Shown here in pieces: positions 22,851-35,308 of a stretch of DNA of 64,000 nucleotides (positions are counted from its first letter, which is position 1; every line of letters begins with the position of its first letter). Origin of the DNA: Coriaria nepalensis. Taxonomy: Eukaryota > Streptophyta > Magnoliopsida > Cucurbitales > Coriariaceae. The position numbers and the translations under genes are program-made. The notes under the pieces are model-generated. The model did not search any database. It worked only from the letters and a program-made list of their open reading frames with translations, and was not told where the DNA came from. The DNA is taken from positions 5,034,501-5,098,500 of the forward strand of contig CP114492.1 in assembly GCA_027186245.1 (NCBI GenBank), in the 5' to 3' direction.

Positions 22851-25800
22851 CTATAAAAAAACGTTTCTTAGGAGGCAACCTAAGTTCTACCATTTATTTT
22901 TCTTTTGTATTACTTCTAATTAGTTTTCCTTTACCTTCTAATTAAAATTTTATATTATCTAAATGTCTCATGAACATGTTAATAGATGAAGTTGAGAGGC
23001 AACATATAGAGCAGTAAAGATTTATTTTATTTCCTCATCATTGTCATTAGGAGAGAATTTTCTTCCATTATATTATATTTTTTATGAATATTGAGGACAA
23101 TGTGTAATTTATGTTTGGGGATATGGAATTGTATTTTCTTTTTCTCTTTTAAATTTTGTTTTGTTTTGTTATTTATGCTTGATTTCTAAGCCCGAGTATC
23201 ACTTTTATTCCCTAGCGAAGGTTTATATTCTATACTATAATCATTGGTTCTTTACTGAAGCTTTGTCATTAAAGTTACATATAATAACTTTTTGGATTCA
23301 TACTGCCATGCTTTTAGTATTTTTGTGAACAAGGTATTGTACCAAAATAGTCATAGAAGAATAGTGAAGACTACCTCATGAGCTACTTAAGTCTTAAGCT
23401 ATTATTTAAGAGTGATTTCATTTGAACTCTATTTTCTACTTTTTCCTCTTTCATAGAATGATTCCATTGGATTTTGTATTGAATACTAATGAACTATTCT
23501 CTATTATAGGTACCGTATTGTTTGCTTTTATTTCTAAGTTGGATGGACCTCTAGAGATAATTTTAGGCTATATATGCTTTAACTTCTTAAAAACTTTTAT
23601 CTTTCCCAACTCTATGTGTGCGTCATTGGCCCATTTGAAGCCAAACATTATATTATTTTCTTTCATTAACCTCATCACCCCTTACCCATTATCCTCATTA
23701 AATCCATACCCTATAACTTTAGGATTGTCCTAAAGTAATTGCAAAAGAAATAAAAACAAAAAATAAAAAAATTGTAGTATTTGAGCTAGAAGTATTCACA
23801 AGTGGTGTGTACAAGGCAAGGAATTATCTCTAATGTGCTTGTTTGAATTTACATATAAAAAAAAACAAAATATCAATTAGCTCAAGTGACGTTAGAAGTT
23901 GAAGCACAAAATACAAGAAATTTGGACACTAAGATTAACACTTTATGGGTCAACCATATTATTACAAAATTCCAAGTAATTGTCTCAGTATGATCTCAAA
24001 GTTCTTGATAATCATAATCTTTCTTTCATACTCTTTACCTAAGCCTATGTTACAACTTAATAAAGACCAAACAGATCTTTTGGAAAGTCCACCTTGGAAA
24101 TGAAGGTAAGTAATATGTTCTTCCTATGTTCTTAGTATTTCATTTCATTTCATGAGATTTATATCCATAAATTATGTTATTTTCTTTAAAATTTCATATG
24201 CAATATATTTTGCTTCCTATACATGAATTATATTCGCATATGTTTGATGAGAGTGGAAACTTAGGTTCTATAAAAAAAGAAGAGGGTGAAATCTTATGAG
24301 GCTTAGAGTTGAGGTGAATTCTATCCATGGCATTGAGATATAGTTACGCTTAAGTTAAAATACTTTGAGTATGATACGTTCTTTTTATTGACATTATTTT
24401 AGTTTAGAACTAGTAGTTATGATATATATATATTTTTATTGGGGATTTGAAAGTGATACATCTTGTTTGATTGAGAGCAGATATTCGTGAGTGTCATTTT
24501 AGTAAGCCCTCAAGAGATAAAACTCTTCCACTAAGGATACTTAGGAGTTTAAAGATTTATGGTACATATTAAGTGTCATCGCAATTCTCTACTAAAGTCG
24601 TTAAGATAAAATTACTGTTTTCTCTTCTATTTGGCTCGAGTACTATCAAATCTTAAGTTTGGGGATATTTGATCTGCTTAATTTTTATATGATTTAGTAT
24701 ATTCTTATTCTTGATTTTATGTTGGTTTATCCCTTTATTTGATCTATTTTATTATGTTTCACTCTTTTTCCTGTAGGAGGGAATAAATTTATGGCATTCT
24801 AGCTTTTGGAGAAAAAAGGGTGAAAAGAAATCAAGAGTGAAAAGATGGCGTGTAAAGGAAAAGAGAAGATGAGAGGGTTGAAAGAAATTTAAAAAGAATT
24901 GTTTTGCATCTTGATTGAAGTGAAGTGTGGTAGTGTTGGTCAATTATAATACATAAAATAAAATAAAAAGAAATAGAAAATAATAAGTGAGCATAAAAAC
25001 ATGTGAGCCCGGCAAAAATGTAAGATGGGCTACGTCAACTTGCAAGGGGAAGTGGCCTAGGTTTGCGGGAATTAAGGAAATAAATTAGAGCTTAGGTTTG
25101 CCTGCATCTATGGAGTGTCGTGAATTTTGGCAAAGAGTGAATGTATAAAAGGGGGAAGAGGTGTGTGCTGCGCAAAGGAGGTAACAGCGTGAGGAAAAGG
25201 TAAAAGGAGAGACCTGTGCAAGCGTGAGCGGCGCAAGGGAGAAGAAAAAAAATAGAGAAAAAGAGGAGCGATAAATTATAATTGGGTTTTACTTTTCTTT
25301 AATTCTTATTATCTTCTTTTTTCCAATGAATTTCTGACCAGTCTATGTTGTTAGCTAACGTTATGCTTATTTCATTTTTCATGAACTAAATTAATTTTAT
25401 AAGGTTAAGATGTAGCACCCAGTGATGATTATGTTTTGTTAAGCATATCCATATTAAGAATTATTATTATTATCAATGCTTTCAATTCTTTTGATACCAA
25501 GAATTGAATACCAAGAATTGAATAATTTAATGGACTAAATTGAGATAGAGAGATAAAATTTAGTTACTCTACATAATAATTCTATAAGTTAAATGAATAG
25601 TAGGGATACAAAACATGTCTTTTGAGGTTCAGAATTCTCAAGACATAGGAATTAATTGGTTTGAAAGCTATGCCTTAGGTTTAGTTAAATTGATTTGTAA
25701 CCCACTTCCTCTCAAATTTTGTGTTTTATTTATTTAGATCTAGATTGTTGAATTTATTCTCTCACATAAACTGTTTTCAATTAATCACATAATAGGAATA

Positions 25801-25985
25801 GTTTGTTTTGGTACTTAGTAATTACTAATTCCTTAGGGTCCAATATATGTATTTATACACTTTAGTGCTTGAATGATTTCCTGCACTTGCAAATTTCCAC
25901 ATGAATAAGATGGATCCTTTCATGCATAGTAAGAATACATAAGTCAAAATAAAAGGCGCTAAGGATGAAGCAAAGTATACATAGA
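22851..25985 (+). other. gypsy 3' non-coding region; no host gene
   Basis: After the integrase, 23040-23140 (TTGAGGACAATGTGT, TTTGGGGATATGG) and 24650-24690 (TTAAGTTTGGGGATATTTGATC) carry G-rich phrases usual near the 3' end of Tat/Athila elements, and the second could border a 3' LTR beginning TGATCTGC at about 24670. A GC-richer block at 24990-25260 may be LTR or leader sequence. The open frame at 23422-23733 shows no motif. Boundaries of the LTR could not be fixed. Confidence 0.35.
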
Positions 25986-25989
25986 AGGG

Positions 25990-27260
25990 ACTTCTTGAGT
26001 ATGAGTAAGTTGGTATGAAAAAGTAAATAAAGGCGAAAACGAGAAAGGATGGAAAGTATTTCCATTATGGTGAGACTGGACAATGGAAGCAAAATTGTGT
26101 AACCTACTTAGCATATCCTTCGCCGAAACATGGTGATATTTCAAGTAAGTTCATGATTTGAGCTTATATGTCATCTAGTGTTGTTTCTACTTGATATTCG
26201 ATACAGATTGTTGTTCTCATATTTGTATTGATGTGTAGAACCTAAAGGGTAGAAGGAAATCGATGAGAGGAGAAGTATACCTACGGAAAGAAAACAGAGC
26301 AAGAGTTGCGACATTAGCCGTAAGAACTTATATGTTGTCTTTTGTGACTGGTTTAGATATAGTTTTAAAAGAATGTTTCTATACGCCATCAATTATAAGT
26401 AATATTATTTATGTATCAAAAAAAAAAAATCGATGGTTATACATGCTTGAATGTATCAAAAAATGCTTGAATCTTAATATGATTAAGAAATGTAAATCTG
26501 ATACAAATCAGACTTATCTTTAACATTATCAATTAGGTCATGCCAATGAGACAAGGATAAACAAGTTGAATAAAAATGGATACCTAGATTCATTTGATTG
26601 TGATTCAATGCCAACTTGTGAATCTTGTCAACTTAATAAAATGATTAAGTCTCTCTTAGTGAAACTGGAGAAATATCGACCGAGTTGTTAGGACTTGTAA
26701 TACTGAGGTATGTGGCCCTTTGTCAACCTCGGCTGAAGGAGGTTATCTCCACTTTATTACATTTAGTGATGACATCTTAAGATTTGGGTATATTTATCTT
26801 TTTAAGCATAAATCCAAATCTTTTAAGAAATTTAAATAGTATAGGAATGAAGTTGAGAAATAATTCAATAAAAGTATTAAAATCCTCCGATCATATCGAG
26901 AAGGTGAATACTTGAGTTGTGAGTTTTTTTATTACCTAAAGAAGAATGAGATTCTCTCTTAGTTGCCTCTTCTTAAGGAGGATCACAACTGAATGGTGTG
27001 TTAGAAAAGAGGAATCAGACTATATTAGATAGGGTTAGGTCTATGATGACCCGAACTGAGCTTCCTTTATGATTATGGGGCTATGCTCTGGAAAGCGCTG
27101 CATTTGTGTTGAAGAGGATCTCCTCTAAGTTTGTTCCTACAAATCCATATGAGATATGAAAAAGATAGAAGGGAATCCTTCTATCATATTAGGATATAGG
27201 GGTGCCCAACTTATTTTTAAGAGTAAGAAGCAAAGAACTAGAGGCAAGATTTGACAAATG
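25990..27260 (+). pseudogene. Ty1/copia remnant: zinc knuckle, GAG-pre-integrase, integrase
   Basis: Plus strand: a gag zinc knuckle YFHYGETGQWKQNC at 26060-26100 with its first Cys changed to Tyr; a protease/spacer block (LKECFYTPSIISNIIYVS, 26365-26425); GAG-pre-integrase HYQLGHANETRINKLNKNGYL and CESCQLNKM (26524-26640); then integrase, GMWPFV, LNGVLEKRNQTILDRVRSMM, LWGYALESAAFVLKR (27080-27115) and PTNPYE. Stops and shifts throughout, and the element is lost after 27240. It lacks visible LTRs. The strand and domain content make it a different insertion from the copia fragments at the left edge. Confidence 0.85.
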
Positions 27261-28424
27261 CTATTTTTTTGAGATATCCAAAATAAATGTTACGATATTA
27301 CTTTCACAATCTCATTGAGCTCAAAGTGTTTGTAGCTAAACATACATTTTTCTTGGAGCTCATGACCTCCATGGATTAGAGGTCTCCCCTTCCTCCCTCT
27401 CTCTCTATTTTTTTTTTTTTTAAATCCAAATCATCTTATTGAGGAAGAACAAAACCGATCCATTCAATTTCTCACAAATATTCGATCTGATTTGGATATC
27501 TTATAAAGAAATCGAATCGTTTTGAACGATTTTTCTCAGAAAAAATCAAATTAATTTGATCTGTTTTTTCCCAAGAAATCGGATAGGACTTCAGTTTTTT
27601 TCCCTCTAATTTTTCTATATATAAAAAAAGAAAATTTGGTTTATAAAAGAAGATAATAAATTAACATGAGAGAAAGTAGAAATTATTAAATATTAAGGAT
27701 GAAAGAATAATAAATATATTTTTAATAATGTGGCATGCTCTAATAACGTGTCAAGTTAGCACTGTTATTTGAAATTCGATCATAAAAATTAAAATTCTCA
27801 TTTAGACTACACAAGAGCAAAAAATTTAGCCGGGAGACTATATGAGGACGAATTTTGTAAAAACACCAAAATACACATTGCACTAAAAAGTAAATTCACT
27901 CTTTTTTTAAGACAAAATGTTTGGCTAGTGGGCTATGGCTTAATGCAAAACACTTACAAGCATGGGCTCTTTTATTTTATTTTTTTAAAATATATTTTTT
28001 TCCATTTATTTTTTAGTCGTTGGTAAAGGGCCTTAAAAGAAAAAAAGCTTTTAAAAAAAAACTAACTCTCCTTAAAATAGCTCTCTAATTTCTTATTATT
28101 TCTTAAATATTAATGAAAATACTAAAATTATGAAAATGTTCTCACCCCTACCACCTAAACCAACCTTAACCAAGAAAATACCCTTAATCATGAACCAAAG
28201 TATTTCCTTTCCTAGGCAAATTTTGGATGTTACTCTTTTTTCACTTCTAATCTATACTTTGATCCTTACTTCATCCTTCTTATTTTCTTTGCAAGTTTTG
28301 TAATAAAAAAACATCAAGCTTCATTCGAGGTGTTCCGCATTTACTCCCCTTCAGTATGTTAAAGCTTTTATACTTGATTTCTCTTTCTGTGTATTTTGCT
28401 TATTAATACAAATAATATAGAGGG
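27261..28424. other. AT-rich intergenic, nothing clear
   Basis: No coding domain. Around 27440-27600 there are repeated AACCGATCCATTCAATT / AATCGAATCG phrases that resemble the sub-terminal sequence of the hAT element at 30692-35308 (for example near 35220-35260), so an unrecognised hAT derivative may end here. Confidence 0.3.
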
Positions 28425-29240
28425 AATGGTGAATGAAAGGAGATGTTGACCCAAATGGGAAAGATAAATTGTGGTATTAGCATCCAAACAATACATAGGG
28501 ATCGACTGGAGTTTTGATCGAATCTAATGTCACTTATAGTCATTTGTTGAAGGTTGTCTCTTATTCTATTGATGTTGATCATTTTGAATATGTATTGCAA
28601 CAATCATACAGGCCAGAGATTGAATTGTTTTCTTCACCACTTTATATAAAAAATAACAAAACATTTAAGAGATTTTTACCCACTTGCAATCTAAAGAGAA
28701 AAAATATTCATTATAGGTGAAGTTGATTCTGAAGATGAAAAGAGGTTTGGGTGGAGAAGAGCGTCATCAATTACCAAAGTTTCCTAATGTTCATGATCTT
28801 TTTAGTAGCGACATACCTTATCATGCGCTGATGATCATGATCTTTTTAGGAGCGACATACCTTATCATGCGTTGATGATCATGAGGATTTTGAAGTGATG
28901 TACCTAATCTTAATAATTTTCACGATAATTACAGAAGTGACATACCCGATCTTGATACTAATAATCATAAAGATTTTTATGAGTATGATCATGGTAGTCA
29001 CAGAAATCCCAATGGGGATTGGAAATTTCCATAAACACTCTGGTTGATTTTAGTTATACCTCCTATCATGCATAATCAAAGTGGAAGACCGAAAAAGAGA
29101 TGTACACCTTTGAGGGGGAAACAACTACAAAAGAGAAATAGGTGTAGAGAATGTGGAGGGTTTGGACATAACAAGATGACATACTGAAACCCAATTCTAT
29201 TACCACCCACAACTCCTCTTGAACCCAATATCAGTGATTT
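28425..29240 (+). pseudogene. Mutator-like (MULE) deletion derivative
   Basis: The left part (28514-28720, open) reads ESNVTYSHLLKVVSYSIDVD and later SSPLYIKNNKTFKRFL, the pattern of the Mutator N-terminal region (a strand, a long helix, then a PIYI-type strand before a short acidic linker). The linker (SDVPNL, SDIPDLDTNN, YEYDHG) follows at 28890-29010. Then, without any DDE transposase core, comes HNQSGRPKKRCTPLRGK and a CRECGGFGHNKMT zinc knuckle (29135-29185) whose last Cys codon is now TGA. Both ends of a MULE protein are therefore fused around a deleted catalytic core. Long terminal inverted repeats were not found. Confidence 0.6.
28791..28878 (+). repeat. 44-bp tandem duplication in the MULE linker
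   Basis: Two copies of TCATGATCTTTTTAGNAGCG plus 24 more bases, period 44, differing at two positions. The duplication shifts the reading frame of the linker. Confidence 0.85.
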
Positions 29241-29479
29241 GATTTGATGTAATTACCTTATATTGTATGATTTTGATGCATCAACCTTTTCATGTAATAA
29301 ATAGTTATTCATTTTGGTATTTTTTTAACAATGTTCTTCCATAAAAAAAATGTAATGTTATCTTTGTATTGTTGAATTATTTAATAAAAATGATTTATTA
29401 TGCTCTTAATAGTATTATTTTTCCCACAATTATCCACAATTCATCACTCAATTTGATGACTCCATCGAGAACTTTTTAT

Positions 29480-30683
29480 TGTCTTAAGGTTTGGAGTCTA
29501 GGGTTTATGACTTCAAATCAAAGGTTTAAGATTTGTGGTTTAAGGGTTAAGATATACGGTTTAGGCTGTAAGGTTTACGGTCTAGGGTATATAGTTTAGG
29601 CTTTAAGGTTTAGGGTATATGGTTTAGAGTTTAGAGTTTATTATTTAGAGGTAGGGTATAAGGTTTAAGGGTTTAAATTTTAGGATTTAGGGTGCATGGT
29701 TTATAGTTTATGGTTTATGGTTTATGGTTTATGGTTTATGGTTTATGGTTTATGGTTTATGGTTTATGGTTTATGGTTTATGGTTTATGGTTTATGGTTT
29801 ATGGTTTATGGTTTATGGTTTATGGTTTATGGTTTATGGTTTATGGTTTATGGTTTATGGTTTATGGTTTATGGTTTATGGTTTATGGTTTATGGTTTAT
29901 GGTTTATGGTTTATGGTTTATGGTTTAAGATTTAGAGTCTAGAGCTTATGGTTTAGGGTTTTTACTTTAAGGTTTGATGTTTAAGGTTTAAGTTTAAGGT
30001 TTAAAGTTTAGGATTTAGGGTTTACAGTTTAGGATTAAGAGTTTAGGCTTTAAGATTTAGGATCAAGGGCTTAGGGTCTAGTATTTAAGTTTCAAGGTTT
30101 AGGATTTAGATTTTAAGGTTTAAGGTTTAATATTTAAGGTTTAGGTTAAGGGTTTAGTGTTTGAGATATATGGTCTATGGTATAAAGCTAGGGTTTAAGG
30201 TTTATAGTTTAAGATTTAAGATTTAAAGCTTAAGGTTTTAGGTTTTAGGTTTTAGGTTTTATGTTTAAGGCTTAAGTTAAGGGTTTAGAGTTTAAGGTTT
30301 ATAGTTTAGGGTCTAGGGTTTAGGTATGGGATATAAGGTCTAGAGTCTAGGGTTTAAAGTTTAAAATTTGATGTTTAACATTTAGGTTAAAAATATGATT
30401 TAGGGTTTAAGGTTTAAGATTTAGACTCACAAGTTTAAGATTTAGGTTAAGAGTCTAGGATTTAAAGTTTAGGATTTAAGTTTTATGGTCTAAGCTTATG
30501 GTCTCAGTTTTTGGTCTAGGTTTTATAGTTTAGTGTTTATAGTTTAGGATTTAGGGTCTTAGCTTTAAGTTTTTAGCTTTAAGGTTTAGGTTTTATGGTC
30601 TAGTGTTTAAAGTTGAGGATTTAGGATTTAGATTTGAAGGTTTAGGCTCTAGGGTTATGTAGTTTAAGGATTTAAGATTTATG
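29480..30683. repeat. degenerate telomere-like array (TTTAGGG family)
   Basis: About 1.2 kb composed almost wholly of variants of the plant telomere repeat: GGTTTAGGG, GGTTTAAGG, AGTTTAGGG, GGATTTAGGG and similar. The phase drifts and units vary in length by one or two bases. It is interrupted at 30692 by a hAT element and resumes at 35309-35480. This is an interstitial telomere-related repeat, not a chromosome end, because single-copy and transposon DNA lies on both sides. Confidence 0.85.
29707..29923 (+). repeat. 31 perfect tandem copies of TTTATGG
   Basis: Exactly 217 bases, 31 units of the 7-mer TTTATGG without a single mismatch, embedded in the diverged telomere-like array. TTTATGG differs from TTTAGGG at one base. 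All three plus-strand frames are open through it and give the same circularly permuted heptapeptide (MVYGLWF), a consequence of a 7-base unit without stop codons, not evidence for a gene. Confidence 0.95.
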
Positions 30684-30691
30684 GTTTAGAA
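30684..30691. repeat. left flank duplication of the hAT insertion
   Basis: GTTTAGAA directly before the hAT left end; the right flank at 35309-35316 is GTTTAGGG. Six of eight bases agree. hAT elements make 8-bp duplications, but the target is itself a repeat, so the match alone is weak proof. Confidence 0.55.
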
Positions 30692-32919
30692 TAAGGATGA
30701 ACAATTTCTATCCAATTTGACTGATCAGGTCAAAATTTGCTTCATAGTCCAGTCCAGACCCCTCTCTCTCCCCCAAATCGAAGGTCCTTGAAGAACCGGA
30801 GCCTTGAAGAACTGTTCACCGATACTTCTCTTTCTGTTCATTATCTAGGCTTAAGATTTCTAGGTAATTTCAATTTTTTAGTTATTTGGGTATAGAGAAA
30901 TTCAATCCCTTTTTGCCTTGAAGAATTGCTCACCGATACTTCTTTCTTTTTTCATTACTAGGCTTAAGATTTCACGGTAATTTCGATTTTTCTATTATTC
31001 GGGTGTAAGGAAAATCGATTCCGTTTTTCTTTCATTTTTATACCATTAGATTGAATATTCTAGGAAACTATAAACTAACTTATGGGTTTTTTTTTTTTTT
31101 TTTTCCGGCCAAATCTTGTGATTTTGAGGAGAGTATTTGTGATTTTGAGCTTAAGTTTCGACTACAGGTTGAAATCCTTTTCGATTTGACTTAACTTATC
31201 AAAGCTTGTAGTTTGCAAATTCATAGTGTAATACTAGAATGGATAAACTGAATCGTATATGTTTTGGTTTGAATTTTAGGGCGCCTATTAGAACCCAATT
31301 CAGTCAAAGATTTGCAGCCTACTACTCGTCTTGTATTTGGTTTCTTTCATTTTTCATTATTATTTAAATTTCTTGTTATTTTAGTGCCTTTATTTTATAA
31401 TTATATGCTTGGTATGGGCTGAACTGAAAAGTTTTCACTTTTGAAATTGGTCAAATTTTGGAATCAAGAATAAGCAAGGGCATTTAATATATGTACACTA
31501 TGTTTTCTTGTTTGGTTGCTCACATTACATAGTAAATTGAATTATTGTTTCTTTATTAGTCTAATTATCTAATGGCAGTTGATTTTGTAATTATATGTAT
31601 GAATGATGAATCAGAGGAGCTCTGCTTGCTATTTGAGTTCTTACTATCTCTTGTTGTGTTTTTCTTTTATCTTTATCTTTATCTTCCTTCCCTCTCACCT
31701 TTAATTGTTTCCACATGTAGAGCTTCATTTTTGCCCATTACTTTTTCTACATCCCCATTCTTTAGTGGGTCTTTATATGTGCATGTGTGGACTGCTAATT
31801 GAATGCATGGGGAGTTTGAGATCATGGTGATTGGTGATGTTTTTTTTTTTTTTTCATCCAGTTTTCTCATTAAAGATTGATTTTTTTTTTCTCCTCCTTT
31901 TGTTGATTTGAGCTTTTCGCTTTCCAAGTTTTTCGACATGGCAGGTGTTTGCCTAATCGCTCATCATTTGACATTTATAACTTATTAAATTTTTGGTTTC
32001 CCATCATTTGACATTTATAACTTAGTAAATTTTTGGTTTATTTATTTTAGCTTGACATTTTTCGTTTTTTCTTGCTAATTTTGTTTATATTTGGGTGAAT
32101 GCGTACCTAGTTGATAGGTTTTATATTAGCAAGGAAATTACCTGTATTATGATGAATTTTGAATTCATCTTAGGATAAAAGGTTTAAGCTTGGAAGTGTT
32201 GTTTGTGGAACTGATTTCTATACAGTGCTGAGGAGAATTTATCTTTTTGCTCATAGGTGTAGGCTGTATATATAGCAGATTACTTAGCATATTGGAACTT
32301 GTTACTTGCATTAGTTTTCCCCTATCTATGGAATACAATTTAATTGGTTCTCGTTTGGTTTGTTTTCAATAGATAAGGGATTTTCCATCCGGGTCATGTC
32401 CAATTGAATTGGTTGACAGCGATGATGCTGATGCTAGCACTCTCACTACCATCAAATCCAAGCGACCTGCTTCGTGATGACATAGATATTTAGAGTCAAG
32501 TAGGTACAACAGGAGCACCTTCTACTGGCACCCGCAAGGTGGCGAAAGTCTACAATGGATGCCATGTCGAGTAGCACGGCTATTGCAAGGCCAAGTAGCA
32601 CACTCACCAGCAAAAAGCCGAGAATGAGTGAAGCTTAGAAATACTTTGTCTGAGACATTGTGAATGAAACTTTCACATGCAAGCATTGAATGTTTTCGTT
32701 TCAATTTCAGTTTTAGCTTCCTCATTTTAGATTTTATGTTACCAATTGTCTAGATTTAAGCTTTGTTTCTAGCACTTGGTGTCCTATAACATTCTAAAAT
32801 TTTAAAAATATTCTCTATCAACGTCTTATTAAGATGCTGTATAAATTGCAGCTCAAGATTCGTATGTTTGCCCCTTCAAAATTCATTCATCTTAAAATTG
32901 TCTATTATAGTAGACATTA

Positions 32920-33135
32920 ACCCGTCAACCTGTAGACCTGTCGACCCCCTCGATCTCGTCGACCCCTTTTGTATATTGAAAGTGTCGACCCTTTTATATG
33001 TTGAAGGTGTCGACCCTGACGAACCTTTTGTATGATGAAGGCATCGACCCCATTGCTTTTTTGTATATTGAAGGCATCAACCCCGTCCTTTTATTTGTTG
33101 AAGGCATCGACCTCGTCAGCCTATCGAGTCATCGA
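32920..33135. repeat. degenerate minisatellite with GTCGACC core
   Basis: Seven or more units of roughly 25-40 bases built around GTCGACCC / ATCGACCC and TTGTATATTGAAGG-like spacers. A short GTCGAC-rich stretch also occurs at 54749-54795, in another transposon. Confidence 0.7.
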
Positions 33136-34264
33136 CCCTTTTCATGTTAACTTTTAAATTTTCATAAACTTTCGTTCCAATGTCTTAAAATTTTCAATCT
33201 TATATCAATTTCAAGGGGATGTCATCTAGTTTTATTTCATACAGTCTTAGAGTTCATCATGAACCTTATCGTGGCCTGAAAGTGTATATAAGAGTGCCTA
33301 TAGGTCTCCATTCTAGTTTCACTTCCATAATTTAGCTTCAGTGATTATAATTATGTTTGGGTGTTTTGTTTTATTTCATTTTTTCCCAAATTGTAACTTA
33401 AACCTAGAAACCATTCCCCCATTTTACTCAACCCGAGTATTCTAATTATTAGCTTCATATTTTTATGACTCCCAACCGCTCTGAATAGCGCATGCGATAA
33501 TCATAACTTACGAAGGTAGGGGTTAGTTGCTTACTTACTCTTAACTGCTTGTCACACCTGTCATTTGATTATAATCTCAATTAATTGCTTGACTTCTTTC
33601 AAAATGAAAGAAGAGAACTAGAAGAAAGCATGTTTTCTGTTGAAGGAGAAGAGTATCTACAGTGAGGGACTTTTTTCCCAACCAGATTTAAAATAATTAT
33701 TAACTATACTATATTTAGCTTTAAACATGGCATCTTTATCTTGACAGGATGCTTATCCAAAGAGGTGTACTTTGATCATCAGCCTGATGACAACTCTTGC
33801 TTGATGTTGTATGCTACTTCTAATTTTAATAATTTAATTATGTTTTTTTCTTCTTTTCTTTACTTATCTATTACTTAGTAAAACCTACAAAGTAATCACC
33901 TACTAGTGAGGCGGTGGCCATCATATCCTATTAACACCCTTTTATAAATATATATATATTTATTTACACCTATATAGATACTTATGGATTTTACTGTATA
34001 TGTATATCTATACATTTTACTTTTAGTCCTTACTATATACTTCATAAATTTTAATTATTTAAGAAAATCATACTACTTCATAATTAATTAGCTAAAATTT
34101 ATTTGTCTATCATCTATAAGTTGTTCTTCAGGAGGTTTACAATTAGCTACTCCTAACACCCACTTGTTCGATATAAGAAGATATCCAAGAATAGAAATAC
34201 AACTCTACCACCTATAAATTGGAGCAGTACTTAAATATATATATCCCCTAACTACATACTTTGA

Positions 34265-34528
34265 TTGCTTTATTATCATATAGTGTTGGAAGTTGAATGG
34301 GTTCAGATACACTATATATTAGCGAGAATTACCCAAGATATCCTTGCTATTTTGGTATCTATAGTTGCTTCAGAATCTACATTCAACACAAGTAGTTGTA
34401 TGATCACCAACATTCACAACAAGCTTACTCCGGATACAATTGAAGTGCTTATTTATGTTCAGGGTTGGATCTTCGGCTTATCTTTCAAATTAGCCGATAT
34501 CGTGGGTGTTTTAGAAGACTTTAAGTAA
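34265..34528 (+). pseudogene. hAT transposase C-terminal dimerisation region
   Basis: The frame reads RITQDILAILVSIVASESTF, then NTSSCMI, NKLTPDTIEVLIYVQGWI. This corresponds to the hAT dimerisation signature (LARDVLAIPVSTVASESAFS ... LSPxTVEALICxxDWL), with the usual P-V-S-T-V changed to L-V-S-I-V and the G-G after F-S lost. Upstream, around 34214, KLEQYLN-like codons fit the preceding ELDxYL motif but in another frame. It is the only coding part of the element that can be identified. Confidence 0.85.
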
Positions 34529-35308
34529 GATGATGGTATATTTAATTTATTAATATTTTAATTAATATTATCTTTTACTTTAGTATTAGTTTTCATTTGT
34601 ATTTCACTTTTTTTTTGTAGAAGAATCGAAAATAGTAGATTGATGGGACATCCGGAAAAGATATGATGTTTAGGATGGATATTTTTGTTTAAAAGATTGT
34701 TCTTACTTGTTTTTGTGACTTTTTTTTTATATGATATAGATGTTCCAGTTGGATATGGATTATGTGGATGTTCTTGATATGTAGGCTTGGTGATATGAAT
34801 TATGGATGTTTTTGTTTAGAAGATTGTACTTGCTTTTTTGTTGGCTTTTTTTTTACATGTATGAATGCTCTTGATGTTTTCGATGTTTTTCTACATACCA
34901 AATATTCAATTAAATTTATCAATTATTAAATCATTAAATCACTTGCTTAGCTAACGGTATCTAAGAATATCAATTTCAATTCGTATTGAAAAACAAAAGT
35001 ATACAAAAAATGAAAATGACAACCAACGTGAAATTTAAAAAAAAAAAAAAAAGAAAAAGCAAGGTAAATAAACATGGAAAAGAAAAAAAAAAAAACAAAG
35101 GATTCCCTTTGTTGTCATACACGAAGGAAGAAAATGAGGAAAAAAAAACACAAAAACAAAAAAGAAAAACATTGGATCATTTAGTTCGATCGAATCAAAT
35201 TCAGTCGGATTAGTTGGATGACACTTCAAAACCGATTGAATGAGTTGTCAGTCGAATGGGTTTCGGATCGGATGGAAATTGACCTGATCCAGCCGATGCT
35301 CATCCCTA

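Larger units (their letters stand above)
30692..35308 (+). mobile_element. hAT transposon, about 4.6 kb, decayed
   Basis: Left terminus TAAGGATGAACA; right terminus, read inwards on the other strand, TAGGGATGAGCA: a 12-bp terminal inverted repeat with two mismatches. Both sub-terminal regions carry GATCAGGTCAA and ATCCAA/ATCCGA motifs. An 8-bp flanking near-duplication (GTTTAGAA / GTTTAGGG) and a recognisable hAT dimerisation domain at 34265-34528 on the plus strand support the class. The telomere-like array continues on both sides. The region from 31000 to 34200 contains T-rich runs and no intact catalytic DDE frame; a BED zinc finger was not recognised. Confidence 0.8.

Noticed and set aside
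29696..29942. Three overlapping plus-strand frames encoding MVYGLWF repeats
   Set aside because: They follow from a 7-base repeat without stop codons; every frame is open. No start context, splice site or domain supports a gene.
29480..30690. A true chromosome end
   Set aside because: Units are degenerate, and genes and transposons lie on both sides; it is interstitial.
34986..35229. Lys-rich (+) and Phe-rich (-) frames
   Set aside because: Produced by A-runs near the right end of the hAT element.
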